From Erythroxylum novogranatense (lineage: Eukaryota; Streptophyta; Magnoliopsida; Malpighiales; Erythroxylaceae): DNA of 64,000 nucleotides. The stretch's first letter is position 1, and each line of letters begins with the position of its first letter. The notes beneath the pieces are model-generated. The model was not told where the DNA came from and ran no database searches. It was given only the letters and a program-made list of their open reading frames with translations. The stretch spans positions 48,500,063 through 48,564,062 of the forward strand of contig CM057233.1 in the NCBI GenBank assembly GCA_029891385.1, in the 5' to 3' direction. Below are positions 34,381-46,273 of this stretch, in pieces. Made by a program: the position numbers and the translations under genes.

Positions 34381-35511
34381 ATGAAAATTCCACCTCGAAA
34401 GAGAACTCGAGGAGCTATGACTCGGTCTCATTCTCGTCAAGGGAGCACGGATGAATCCCATGTTCCTCAAGATGCTGGGACACATTCTGCTCCGATTTCT
34501 GAGGCACCTAGTTTGCAACAAGAAGTGCCTCCACCACCTCCTCCTATGCCTCAAATGAATCCCATGGATCCGAGTTTCTTTCAAGCCTTTGCTCAGGCTT
34601 TCACGTATGTCATGGGTCAGAGATCGCAGATTCCGATGCAACCTCCAGTAGACAGGAGTGGACAGTATGACAAGCTTCGTAAGTTTGGAGCTGTGGATTT
34701 CAATGGGACGACTAATCCAGAAGAGGCTGAAGCTTAGTTGAAGAGGACCGAGAGGGTTCTAGTTCAGATGAAATGCACAGATGAGGAGAAGCTAGATTAT
34801 GTGGTCAGTTTGTTACAGGGAGACGCACTGCATTGGTGGGAATCAGTGCCTCACTGTCAGGTTGTTCCTTCGGTGTTGACATGGAGAGACTTTGTGGAAG
34901 TGTTCAGAAAGAAATACCTCTCCAGAGTTTATGTGCAAGAGAAAGCCAGGGAGTTTCTGAAGCTCACTCAGAGGGACATGAGTGTGAGCGAGTATGAGTT
35001 GAAGTTCACACAGCTTTCTCGTTATGCAGCCAACATTGTGGTGTCAGAGGAAGACAAATGTCGTAGATTTGAGGGAGGTCTTCACTTGGGGATCAGGGAG
35101 AAAGTCTTGATCTACAATTTCTGTGACTACCAGCAATTGGTGGATGTGGCACTCCAAGCTGAAAAGCTGGAGAAGATTAAGCAGGAGGTGAGCAAGAAGA
35201 GGAAGAACAGGGAGCAGTTTTCTAAGAAGGGAACTAGTGCTCCAATGCCTGAGAAGAGCACAAGGAGCTTTCACACCTAGAGTCAAGTGGGTAGCAGTGG
35301 CTCTACCAGGAACAAGCAGATAAAGGCAGTGTCAGGGCAAGCCTCTAATGTGGGAGGCACTGGAAAAGTAGGAAGGAGCTGGTTCATCAACCCCCTATGC
35401 GACCATTGTGGGAGACATCACCAAGGAGAGTGCCTCAAGTTGCTTAGAGTCTGTTTTAGATGTGGAGAGAAGGGGCATATGGTCAAGGATTGTCCACAGG
35501 TACCGAGATAG
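34381..35511 (+). pseudogene. gag: E3 gag, nearly intact but with stops
   Basis: The start ATG at 34381 gives MKIPPRKRTRGAMTRSHSRQ, a short basic N-terminus. The proline-rich PPPPPMPQMNPMDPSFFQAF follows, then the retrotransposon gag capsid domain (about residues 120-300: KRTERVLVQMKCTDEEKLDYVV, LQGDALHWWESVP, WRDFVEVFRKKYL). The zinc knuckle CFRCGEKGHMVKDC lies at about 35454-35495. Two in-frame TAGs interrupt it: 34735-34737, where relatives have W (EAEA-stop-LKRTERV), and 35278-35280, close to a likely Q. Otherwise the frame is unbroken, so this is the best preserved gag in the window. It ends at a TAG at 35509-35511, after which pol continues in a different frame. Confidence 0.9.
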
Positions 35512-38500
35512 GAGGGTCGATTTGAAGCCCAGCGTGCAGAAACAGATGGAACCGTGCCGATTATCGAGGTAGGCAGCTCTGGGACTGCAAGGAATCCTAT
35601 TCCTCCAGGAAGGCCAAGGGGTCAGGCAACGGCAAGGGTGTTTTCCATGACTAGGGAGGAAGCTGCAGTTGCACCCGAGGTTGTCACGGGTATAGCTCAA
35701 TTACTTGACTCAGCAGTATTTGTTTTAATTGATTCTAGTTCCACGCATTCTTTTGTTTCTACAAGTATAGCATTGCATGGTGTGAATTCAGTGCCTTTGG
35801 ATAAGCCTTTGGTTGTTAGTACTCCTCTAGGGATGAATGTGGTGATTAGTCAAGTATATGAGGATTGTGAACTCTTCATTGATGGTGCTAGATTGGTAGT
35901 GGACTTACTACCTCTAGACCTAGCAGGGTTCTATGTTATTCTGGGGATGGATACTATGGAGAAATATCTGGCCAAGCCAGATTGTGGTCAGAAAAAGGTA
36001 GAATTTGATCTGGGCAATGGTGCGAAGGTGATTTTCAGGGGGGACAGGAAAACATCATCGCCAAGACTGATTTCGGCTATGCTAGCTGAAAGAATGATAG
36101 GCAAGGGGTGTGAAGCCTTCTTGGCACATGTTGTGGATGCCGATAGGAATAAAGGGAAGCTAGAGGATTTTTCGATTGTGAGGAAATTTTCGGATGTGTT
36201 TCCAGATGAGTTACCAGGTTTGCCGCAGGTGAGGGAAATCGAGTTTGCCATCGACTTGATTCCCGGAACCGCACCTATTTCAATACCGCCTTACAGGATG
36301 GCTCCAGCTGAGTTGAGGGAGCTTAAGGAACAGTTGGAGGAACAGTTAGAGAAGGGGTATGTTAGACCGAGTTCATCACCATGGGAAGCATCGGTTCTGT
36401 TTGTCAAGAAGAAGGATGGAACATGGTGGATGTGTATTGACTATCGGAGACTCAACAAGGTGACAATTAAGAACAAGTATCCTTTACCACAGATAGATGA
36501 TCTGTAGATGATCTGTTTGACCAGCTGCAGGGAGCAAGGGTCTTCTTAAGATTGATCTCAGGTCAGGCTATCATCAGCTCAGAATCAAGGAGTCTGATGT
36601 AAGCAAGACAACCTTCAGGACTCGATATAGACATTATGATTTTTTAGTCATGCCGTTCGGTTTGACCAATGCTCCAGCTGCTTTTATGGATCTTATGAAT
36701 CGGGTCTTCAAGGAGTATTTGGATCAGTTTGTCATAGTGTTTATAGATGACATTCTGGTGTATTTCAAGAGTGAAGAAGAACATGAGGAGCATCTCAGGA
36801 TTGTTTTGCAAACTTTGAGGGAGAGAGAGCTTTATGTTAAGTTCAGCAAGTGTGAGTTCTGGCTTCATGAGGTGACATTCCTTGGACATGTGATTTCGCA
36901 AGATGGTGTACATGTTGATCCGAGGAAAGTCGAAGCAGTGGTGAACTAGCATGCACCCAAGACAGTGACCGAGGTGAGGAGTTTTTTGGGTCTGGCAGGT
37001 TACTATAGGAGGTTTGTGGAAGGATTCTCCATGATAGCTGCTCCAATGACTAAGCTATTGAGGAAGAATTAGAAGTTTATCTGGACTGATGAATGCCAGA
37101 AGAGCTTTGAGGAGCTCAAGCACAGATTTACAAGTGCTCCAGTTCTGATTCTGCATTCTGGTGATGAGGGCTATACCGTGTATAGTGATGCATCGAGGAA
37201 GGGTCTTGGTTGTGTATTGATGCAGGGAGACAGAGTGATAGCTTATGCTTCAAGGCAATTGAAGCCATATGAGTTGAATTATCCGACTCATGATTTGGAG
37301 TTGGCAGCAGTGATCTTTGCCTTAAAAATTTAGAGGCATTATCTATATGGGGTTCAGACGAGGATCTTTACTGATCATAAGAGTCTCAAGTACTTGCTAA
37401 GCCAGAAGGAACTGAATTGGAGGCAGAGAAGGTGGATTAAGTTGCTTAAGGATTATGATTTGTTGATTGAGTATCATCTAGGCAAGGCGAATGTAGTGGC
37501 AGATGCTTTGAGCAGGAAGTCTTCTATTGCCCATGTTCGGACAGTTTATCTTCCTTTATTGGAAGTGATGGCCAAGCTTAAGATAAGCTTAAAGCAAGAG
37601 GAGCCAAATTGCCTTCTAGCTAACTTCTGAGTAAGGCCGATACTCAGGGAGAAGGTTAGAGAATTACAGGTACAAGATGCAGTTTTGAGCAAGCCTCGAG
37701 AGGAAATTCAGAATGGTAAGAATTTTGAAGTAGTAGTGAGGGATGATGGACTCATGAAAGTGGGGAGGAGGCTTTGCATTCCAGATAGCAAGGAGGTAAA
37801 GGATGAGATTTTGGATGAGGCACACAATGCGCCTTATGCTATGCACCCAGGTAGCACCAGGATGTACAGAGATTTGAGAGAGCATTTCTGGTGGAAGGGC
37901 TTAAAGAGGGATGTAGCAGAGTACGTCAGTAAGTGTCTAGTGTGCCAGCAAGTCAAGGCTGAAAACCAGGCACCTTCAGGCAAGTTAAGGCCATTGTCCA
38001 TTCCTGAGTGGAAGTGGCAAAGAGTAACCATGGATTTCCTTATGGGTTTGCCCAAGACCAGTAGGAAGCATGATGTCATATGGGTTATTGTGGATAGGTT
38101 GACGAAGTCAGCCCATTTTCTGGCAATCAAGCAGATTGATTCTTTGCATGTGCTAGCAAAGAAGTACATTGATGAGATAGTGAGATTGCATGGGATTCCA
38201 GATTTCATAGTTTATGACAAGGATCCTCGGTTCACTTCGAGATTTTGAAGAAGCTTACAGGAAGCTTTAGGTACTAAGCTAAATTTTAGTACGGCTTTTC
38301 ACCCTCAGACGGATGGTCAATCTGAGAGGACCATTCGAACACTTGAGGGAATGCTTAGGGCATGTGTGTTGGATCTCAAGGGAGCTTGGGATGAGCGTTT
38401 TCCATTGGTCGAATTTGCTTATAATAATTCGTACCATTCGAGTATTCAAATGGCTCCATATGAGGCTTTGTATGGAAGAAGGTGTAGAACTACGATATGT

Positions 38501-39103
38501 TGGGATGAAGAAGGAGAGAGGAAACTGGTAGGACCAGAATTGATTCAGATGACAATGGATAAAGTTAATCTGGTTAAGCAACGGCTTAAGGCAGCTCAGG
38601 ATAGGATGAAGAGCTACACTGATGTACATTGGAAGGAGATGGAGTATGAAGTCGATGAGAAGGTGTTCCTTAAGACGTCTCCTTGGAAAGGGGTAATGAG
38701 GTTTGGCAAGAAAGGCAACTTGAGTCCGAGATATGTGGGTCCTTATGAGATTCTTGAGAGGATTGGACCACTAGCCGACAGATTGGCATTACCGCCAGAA
38801 TTATCTCAGATCCATGATATTTTCCATGTTTCCATATTGAGGAGGTATAGATCGGATCCTTCTCATATCATTCAGGCTACGGAGGTTTAGTTGAGAGATA
38901 ATTTGAGCTATGAGGAGATTCCAGTGGAGATTTTGGACTCGAAGGAAAAGGTTTTGAGAAACAAGACGGTTTAGCTAGTCAAAGTCCTGCGGAGGAACCA
39001 TTCGGTGGAAGAAGCCACATGAGAGCCATTGGAAGCCATAAAGGAGAAGTATCCGCATCTCTTTGCTGATTCAGGTAATAATTTCGAGGACGAAATTTCT
39101 TTT
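35512..39103 (+). pseudogene. pol: E3 pol remnant: protease, RT, RNase H, integrase, chromodomain
   Basis: An open stretch of 317 residues (35554-36507) has protease ([12 protein letters not shown]; the catalytic D-S-G reads D-S-S) and the RT N-terminus. An 11-bp tandem duplication at about 36493-36514 (GATGATCTGTA repeated) then shifts the frame. RT resumes with [23 protein letters not shown] (36650) and FIDDILVY near 36745. RNase H runs to about 37530 ([38 protein letters not shown]). Integrase shows HHCC-type zinc binding ([25 protein letters not shown]), the DDE core ([28 protein letters not shown]) and the C-terminal GPYEILERIGPLADRLALP. The chromodomain-like end lies at 38930-39060 (VLRNKT, KVLRRNHSVEEAT, YPHLF). 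Most stops are TGG-to-TAG/TGA or CAG-to-TAG. Confidence 0.94.
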
Positions 39104-39117
39104 AAGAGGGGGAGAAA
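39104..39117 (+). other. E3 polypurine tract
   Basis: AAGAGGGGGAGAAA lies directly before the 3' LTR start TGTTGGTCCCC. Confidence 0.85.
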
Positions 39118-40980
39118 TGTTGGTCCCCAAATTTTCTTTTATTAATGTTATTAGGTATGAAATTGTGTTGATTTTATGATTTATTGCATAGTTTGATTTT
39201 ATTGGAAGTGTTAGTGGAAATGAAAGAGTAAAATTTGTGAGGGCAATTTGGGAAGCTCACTTAGGTAGGAAAGGTTAAGGCATAACAAGGAGGGGCATTA
39301 TGGTACTTGTGCTTCCATTTAGGCTTTGGAAAAGAGTGAGAAAGAAAGAAGGAAAGGGAGAAAGGAGAAGAGGGTGTCGTGGAAGAGAAGAAGAAGAAGA
39401 GAAAAATAGGGTTTTGCTATTCTTGAGGTTTTAGAAGGAATTGAAGCAAAGTCTTGGTAAGTTTAAGTTCTTTGCCTCTTGTTTTTGGTTAGATTAAACC
39501 CTAGTATAGCTTGGATTAATGTTAGAATCAGTTGTATAGAGTTTTCGGGAAAATGGTTAAATTTCTTTGGGTTGTTGATTTTGTAACTAATTTTAAGGTT
39601 TAAATGAGTTAGAAGTGATGTCTAAGGCATGAATCAAGGTTTAGATGTGTTATGTTTGCAAGATGGGAAGATTGTGGTTGAAATTTGTAGGAAAAACGAG
39701 TTTCGGGAGCGTTTCTGGCCCGCACGTCACAATGTGATGTGTGCAGCCCTGGCCTTGAGTGTCTGCCATGGTGCATATAAGGGTGCACACATGGCATGCT
39801 TGCGCATGCGTCTGCCACAAGACAAGTTGTTCGCATGTGTGAAGCAACCTTCATTGCAAGGCGAACCCAGTTTCTGCATCTGAGATGTTTTGATATTTTT
39901 GGGCATAACTTTTGCTGTAGATGTCCAAATGAGGTTATTTCTGATTCATTGTGGACTAGAGATATAAGGCTATGAGTTTCATGAAGAAAAGAAGTTTTAA
40001 TTCAGTCGTTTGCAGCTTTAGTTATAGTTCGAATTAGTAAAGTTTGACTTTCCGATTTCTACACCAAATTGATTGGAATCTTGGTTATTTGGTTAAGGAA
40101 ATGTAGTGAGGCAAGAGGAGCAAGAGGAACAAGAGGAAAGGCATTCCTTAGCAAGTATAAGCAAGGAATTTAAGGTGGGTTCATGTTTATAATAGAGTAA
40201 ATAAGTCACTCATTGTTTTGTTCAAATCAAGAAAGATTTAATGCTTTAAATTGCATCATCAATGTTGCCTTATGTGCTAATGTGAATTGATTATATGTTT
40301 TCCATATGATTTGCATTCATGATTAATAAAAAGGTTTCAAAAAGGGTTATCTCTTTTCAAGAATACATGCACATGAAATCATGTTTTCCAAAATGTATGA
40401 AAAGCAAGTTTACAAGCTAGTGCCAGTTTGGCAATCAAGTTTACAAGACTTTGAATCATGCATGTTATGTGGGTTTGTGGTAGTCCCAAGAACATCACGT
40501 GCGTTGACTCATGAAAAGGTTTCACCCCTGCAAGAAGTGGCACGGAGCTCCCCACAAGGACTCCCTCAAGAAACTACGACTACACAAGACCATTTCGATG
40601 GAAATGTGTAGTGCGTCATGAACCCAGACTAACCCAAATCATTATACTATGCTTATGTGTTTATGATTTGTTATCATGTTTCATGCATTTATTTTTTGAA
40701 TTATGCTCATAAATTGTTATAAATCAAACATTTCGAGTTGATGACTCTTACATGCTTAATTACTATGATTTCAAAGTGTACCATGGCAATGAGTTATCTT
40801 TTAAATAGTTTTGTTTACTTCTGTATTATAAATGTGCTCCCATGAGCTTTATAGCTCACCCCCTTTACCCTCCTCATTCAGGTGACAAGTAAGAGACCGA
40901 GTAAGTCAAGGGTTATGGCATCACTCCGATTTATTGCGTTTATGTATTTTCAAGTTGTACTTTTAGAAGTCAAGGCTTTA
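39118..40980 (+). repeat. E3 3' LTR, first part
   Basis: This is near-identical to 20749-21929 and then 33000-33655. It shows the uninterrupted site (GATTAATAAAAAGGTTTC, about 40319-40336) where E2 entered the 5' copy. The 39718-39868 block is strongly different from the 5' copy. It ends at TTA (40978-40980), the target site of the DNA element. Confidence 0.93.
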
Positions 40981-41373
40981 GTGCCTGTTTGGAACAGCTT
41001 TTGAAGATCCCAAAAGAACTTTTTTCTACCGCAAAAGTGATTTTTGAGAAAAAATAGATGTTTGACTGTAAACTTCAAAAATGCTTTTGAAGTAGAAACA
41101 GCTTTTGAAAAAGCTGAAATACAACTTTTTTAAAAGCTAAAATTTGGAGCTTCCCAAAAAAGCTCAAATTTTAGCTTTTTCGGAAAGCCATTTTTTAGAT
41201 AATTACCGTCACCTACTTTTATAACGTTCTCAACAAAAACCTTAAAATTTTCTCTCAGCCGTCACTTTCGTTCTGCCTTCTTTCTTCTGTTTTGCCTATC
41301 CCTGCTACAGACGCTCTCATCTAATCAGGTAATTCTTCTCTTCTCTACTATTTAGCTTCAAATACGTTAAAAT

Positions 41374-41535
41374 CGCAGACCTTCGTCTGCATGTTAAACG
41401 CAGACGAAGGTCTGCGTTGTCTGTGTGCTTCAACGCAGATGTCTGCGTTGAAGCACGTAGACGAAGGTCTGCGTAAACAACGCAGATGTCTGCGTTGAAG
41501 CACGAAGATGAAGGTCTGCGTAAACAACGCAGACC
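41374..41535 (+). repeat. CGCAGACGAAGGTCTGCG direct and inverted repeats
   Basis: The array holds alternating units built from CGCAGACGAAGGTCTGCG and AACGCAGATGTCTGCGTTGAAGCACG-like stretches, each self-complementary in part. The same motif (GAAGCACGCAGACGAAGG) resumes at 46282, right after E1b, showing that E1b lies within this array. Confidence 0.88.
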
Positions 41536-41542
41536 CACGTCT

Positions 41543-43370
41543 AGTGATAGCGTATGCCTCGAGACAGTTGAGGTCTCATGAGAGGAATTACCCAGTGCAT
41601 GATTTAGAGTTGGCTGCAGTTGTGTTTGCCCTGAAGATTTGGAGACATTACTTGTATGGGGAGACGTTCCAGATCTTCACGGATCATAAAAGCTTGAGGT
41701 ATCTGTTGAGTCGGCGAGAGTTGAATCGAGATGAGAGAGATGGGTGAGTTGTTGAAGGATTACGATGCCTATTGAGTACCACCGGGAAGGCCAATGTGGT
41801 GGCGATGCCTTGAGTAGGAGATCGCATGGTAGTGTAGCTCAGTTCAGTGTCGAGGTTGCCGTGCCTAGTTGATTGAGAGCACTTAATGTGCGGATGGATT
41901 TAGCTCGAGGATGGAGCCTTGACACTACTACGAGATTGAGACCGATGTTGCGGGATCGGATCCGGCGATTCGGGATCGGGACCCGTGTTAGTGAGATTGA
42001 TGGATAGAGTCGAGCGGGGTTGTTGCTGAATTTGAGTTGAGAGATGGGACTCTTTAGATGGGTCGAGATTGTGTGTGCCTAATGTGGGTGGTGAGACAAG
42101 AGATTTTAGAGGCGCGATGTAGCCGCTTATGCGATGCACCACAGGTCACCAAGATGTATAATACTCTCAAGTTGCATTTTGGTGGCGGTATGAAGAAACA
42201 AGTGGCGAGTTTGTTTCTCGATGTTTGGCGTGCCCGGCGAGTTAAGGCCGAGCACCGAGCCCCATGGGTAAGTTGCATTCGTTGCCCATTCCGGAGTGGA
42301 AGTGGGAGCGAATCACTATGGATTTTATTATAGGGTTGCTGAGGGGCCTTGAAGCGGCGTGATCTTGATCTGGGTCATAGTGGACCGATTGACCAAGTCG
42401 GCTCATTTCTTGCCAGTCTTGAGAGAACAATACTCTCGATCAATTGGCTCGAAGTATGTGATGAGAGATTGTCGACCGCATGGGGTCCCGTGTCTATAGT
42501 GTCGATCGGGATCCCAGTTTACTTGAGGTTACGGAGGAGCTGCGATCGACCTTGGTTCGGTGAACTTTAGTCTGCGTTTCATCCTCGAACGGATGGGCGA
42601 GTGAGAGGACTATCAAGGCTGTTGAGGATATCTTTGAGAGCTTGTGTATTAGAGTTCAAAGGTGCTTGGGATCAATACTTGGCTCGATTGAGTTTGCGTA
42701 CAATAATCGATGCAGGCGGTATTGGGATGGCACCGTATGAGGCCTTGTATGGCGGTCGTGCAGATCACCTCTTTCTTTGGGATGAAGAGGGTGTGAGGAT
42801 GCTTGAGGGCCCCGAGCTGATCCGGGATCTGATGGATAACGTGAGAGTGATTAGGAGTCGTATTAAAGGCGGCTCGGGATGAGACGAGAAGAGTTATGTG
42901 GATCGGCATCGACGAGAGATAGAGTATCTTTGTGGGTGATAGAGTGTTCCTTGAGTGTCTCCTTGGAGAGGAGTTACGAGGTTTGGCCGTAAGGGCAAGT
43001 TGAGTCCCGTTATATCGGCCGTGTGAGATTCTTGAGAGGATTGGACCATTAGCCTATAGATTGGCGTTGCCTAGTGAGATGTCCCATTACGATGTTTTCA
43101 TGTGGTATGCTCGGAGATACCGCTCGGACCGTCGCATGTGATTCCGCTCGAGATTGAGATAGCGAGTGATATGAGTTATATTGAGGCCGGTCAGATTATC
43201 GGATCGTGGGTCAAGCAATTGAGGCGCAGGTGATTCCATTGGTGAAAGTCCTATGGAAGAACCATTCTTGAAGGAGGCAACTTGGGAGGCGAGGAGCACA
43301 TGAGGAGGCGGTACCCTCATCATTCGACCGGTCGGTATGAAATTTCGGACGAAATTTTCTTTTAGGAGGG
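41543..43370 (+). pseudogene. pol: E1b pol 3' half: RNase H, integrase and chromodomain remnants
   Basis: The sequence begins abruptly inside RNase H ([26 protein letters not shown], from 41543), continuing [16 protein letters not shown]. The integrase zinc-binding region (about 42060-42260) and core (about 42290-42900) are legible only in pieces across many small indels: [21 protein letters not shown] in shifted frames, MAPYEALYGG at 42727, WDEEGVRMLEGPELI. A chromodomain-like end near 43230-43320 reads PLVKVLWKNH and EATWE in shifted frames. Gag, protease and RT are missing. Indel density here is much higher than in E2 or E3. Confidence 0.82.
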
Positions 43371-43375
43371 AGAAT

Positions 43376-46273
43376 TGTAGCATCCGTTACTGATGCGATG
43401 AGCATCGTGTTATGAGTGTAGAGTTGTTAGTGCTTAATTTGTGATCGAGTGTTTTGTGGCCTCGATTTTAGAGATAGATCATTTTGCACATGCATATACA
43501 TAGTGACATGTATTCATGATTGTTCATCATTTGATAGTGATTGTGTTTGGAAAAGTGAAATTGAGATGATTTTGTGAATTGTGATTATTTAAAATGTTGA
43601 AATAATTGGGTTAATGAAATCTTGCGATTATGAATTTTGGTGAAATTATTGTATTTGTATATCTGGTAAATTTATGGTGTATTGGAAGATATATTTATAG
43701 TTGGGAGCAAGAATTAATTAAATGAAGTGTTGGAGATAGTTTGGTTATATTGGAAAGGGAGAACTAAATGGAGTTAGTTCAAAAGTAACTAAGTTATAGT
43801 TTATTCATTAAGAAAGTGACATGTGTACTTGGACTTTGTACCTAGCTAGGAGTAGGTGGTCACTATTCCTTGAGGGCTGATGGGTTAAGTCTTGTCCAAG
43901 CCTTCTTTATTCATTTTCTTCTAAAACTTTTCTCTCGGAGACATAGAGCTTTCTACCCAAATTATCTTCTAAGGGACTTTGGTGTTCTTTCTTTCTTTCA
44001 CCAACCTTTCTCTACCTTTGGTGTTATCGACTCTAAGGAGAATCCATAAGCTGATCTTTTCGTGTGGAGTTTAGAGCTTGAAGATCTGTTTGAGTTCTCA
44101 GCAGTAAGTGTTAGAGAAACCCCTCTAGCATTAGAGATTTATGAAATAAAGTTGAGAGATTTCTATCGTTTTCATGGAAAGATGTATTTCATGTGTTTGT
44201 TCATAAATCCTGGGTAGTTGGGGAGGAATAAATTCTATTATAGTGTTAAATGAGTGGTTGAGAAAACTTTTAGTGTTCGTGATATGTCACAGACAGAAAA
44301 ATCAATTTGAAGCGAAAACCAACAAGCAAAAATCGACGGAAGGAAAGCAGATGCATGCATAGATCGATGTTTTGAGGATAACTTGAGTTATAGAACTCCA
44401 AATGACCTGATTCTTGAAGCATTGGATTCTAACACATTTCTTAATCTCTCCACAAACAATTTATGGGTTTTAGTATTAAATTGGAAATGATTAAGTGAGT
44501 CAAAGTAAGGGTATTGGTGGAGGAACATGAACTAGATGTTTTCTTGAACATGTTTCAATGATGTGATGATATCTTGGTCTATCGTATTCCGTTAAGGTGA
44601 TACTTGATTCGTTATGAACTAGAGAAAGAGGTCTATCATTGTGATAAAGATTGAGAGTTTGAATTTTGATTTACGGGATTGCAAGTATCGAAGAGAGTCC
44701 ATTATAGTTTAATGTGACGAAAGAGTTACGTTGTAACTAGCGGAGTATGATTAGAGTTTGAGTGAGTGAAATTGAATTAAAGGGATGCTATTGACCTAGT
44801 GAATAGTGAATTTTGGTTGTAAAGTGGCGATAGCGAATTGGGTTTAGTCTTGGTAGAATCATGAACATGCATCATACAAGTTTGAATTAAAGACATGTGC
44901 ATTATTGAATATCTTTAATTGAGCACCTAGTGATGAGAAATTGTTTGATTGTTTTAGAGGCTCCGTTGGATCATCGGACCACGGATATTCTTTGGGACTT
45001 CAGGCGTAGCTTCGGAGTTACTGGTGAGTAACCTAGTTGGTTCCTCGACTTTTAAGTGATTATATGTCTTTGTGAATATGTATAAATTAAGTGTAAAGGT
45101 GAGTGATATACATGTGAAGTGAATGAGCTAAATCGATAAGTGTTAGTGATTGTACCAAGTGTGATCTACATAAATGTGAATTCATGTGAATGAGAATCGG
45201 TGTATATAATTGTGAATAAGAGCTCGATTGTGACAAGTGAGTGAAGTGAGATAAATGTGCTAGTATTTGTGTAAGTGTGGCGCATGCCTAGCATGATATA
45301 AGCGGTAAAATTTACCGTTGTGACTAGAACACAGATGATTGAGCTTTGAGCTCGATTATCGGTGAGAGGGCCTAGAGCCAAATCGGCGATAGTACATACC
45401 AGAGGGCTCTCTATTTGCCTAAATTGTGATCATTGTGAAAAGGAATAGTGCATACCCGGAGGGCTCTCCTATCCCTAAAGTGAGTGGGCGATGTGCATAC
45501 CACGAGGGCTCTCCTACTTGCCAAAATGGGAATATAAATTCTCAGTCACAACAATGTCATAACAAGAGACTTTGCATACATATGCATCTGAGTGTATAGT
45601 GTGATAGAGAATCACAGTGACATCTGAAAATGTGGATTGATATGTGATTTTGTAATTGTGTAAATTGTGAAGTGTAATGTGAGAATTTTGTGACAGTGTA
45701 AAGTGCGCATTGTAATATTAGTGTGATATAATATAATGTGTAAATTGTGAATAGTGTTTATAAAGCGTTAAAGTGTAATTTGAGATATAGTATAGGTATA
45801 TGCATGTGTTGGATGAACCATCAATGATGGTTTCTCATTGAGTTCGCAAACTCACCCACATTGCAATATATTTTTCAGACGGCGTCGGTAGGACTCTAGC
45901 TCCGGGATACGTTTACTGCGGTGAGTGTTCGTGATCAAGGCGCGATGGATCATAGGTCGGTCGGTAGGGTGACTTCTTTTAGGAACATTGTTTTGGGATG
46001 ACTTAGTATAGACGCGTTTGTATCGGTTTCCCTTTTGAGATGTATTTAGCTTTGTAGGGGCCGATAGGTAGTCTATATTTTGGGATTGATGTTATAAATG
46101 AATGATTAGTATGGTTTTAAATTTCAGTGATTTTCATATTGTGGAATTTAGTGTATTGATGCCATGCGAGTGTTTAGAGATTGTTTTCGTAGTAGCACTT
46201 CCTTATCGTGGGATATGCGTCGGAACGACCCACGAGCGTCCCAATGTGTACCCTGCGGTGAGGGGGCGCTACA
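43376..46273 (+). repeat. E1b 3' LTR
   Basis: This 2898-bp LTR runs from TGTAGCATCCG, after the purine-rich TTAGGAGGGAGAAT, to GGGGGCGCTACA. It contains three CATACC-AGAGGGCTCTCC-type repeats (45395-45520), a GTGAGTAACCTAGTTGGTTCCTC module (45024-45046) and a GAACCATCAATGATGGTTTCTCATTG stretch near 45815 that is self-complementary (AACCATCATTGATGGTT type) and shared with E1a near 4130. Confidence 0.85.
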
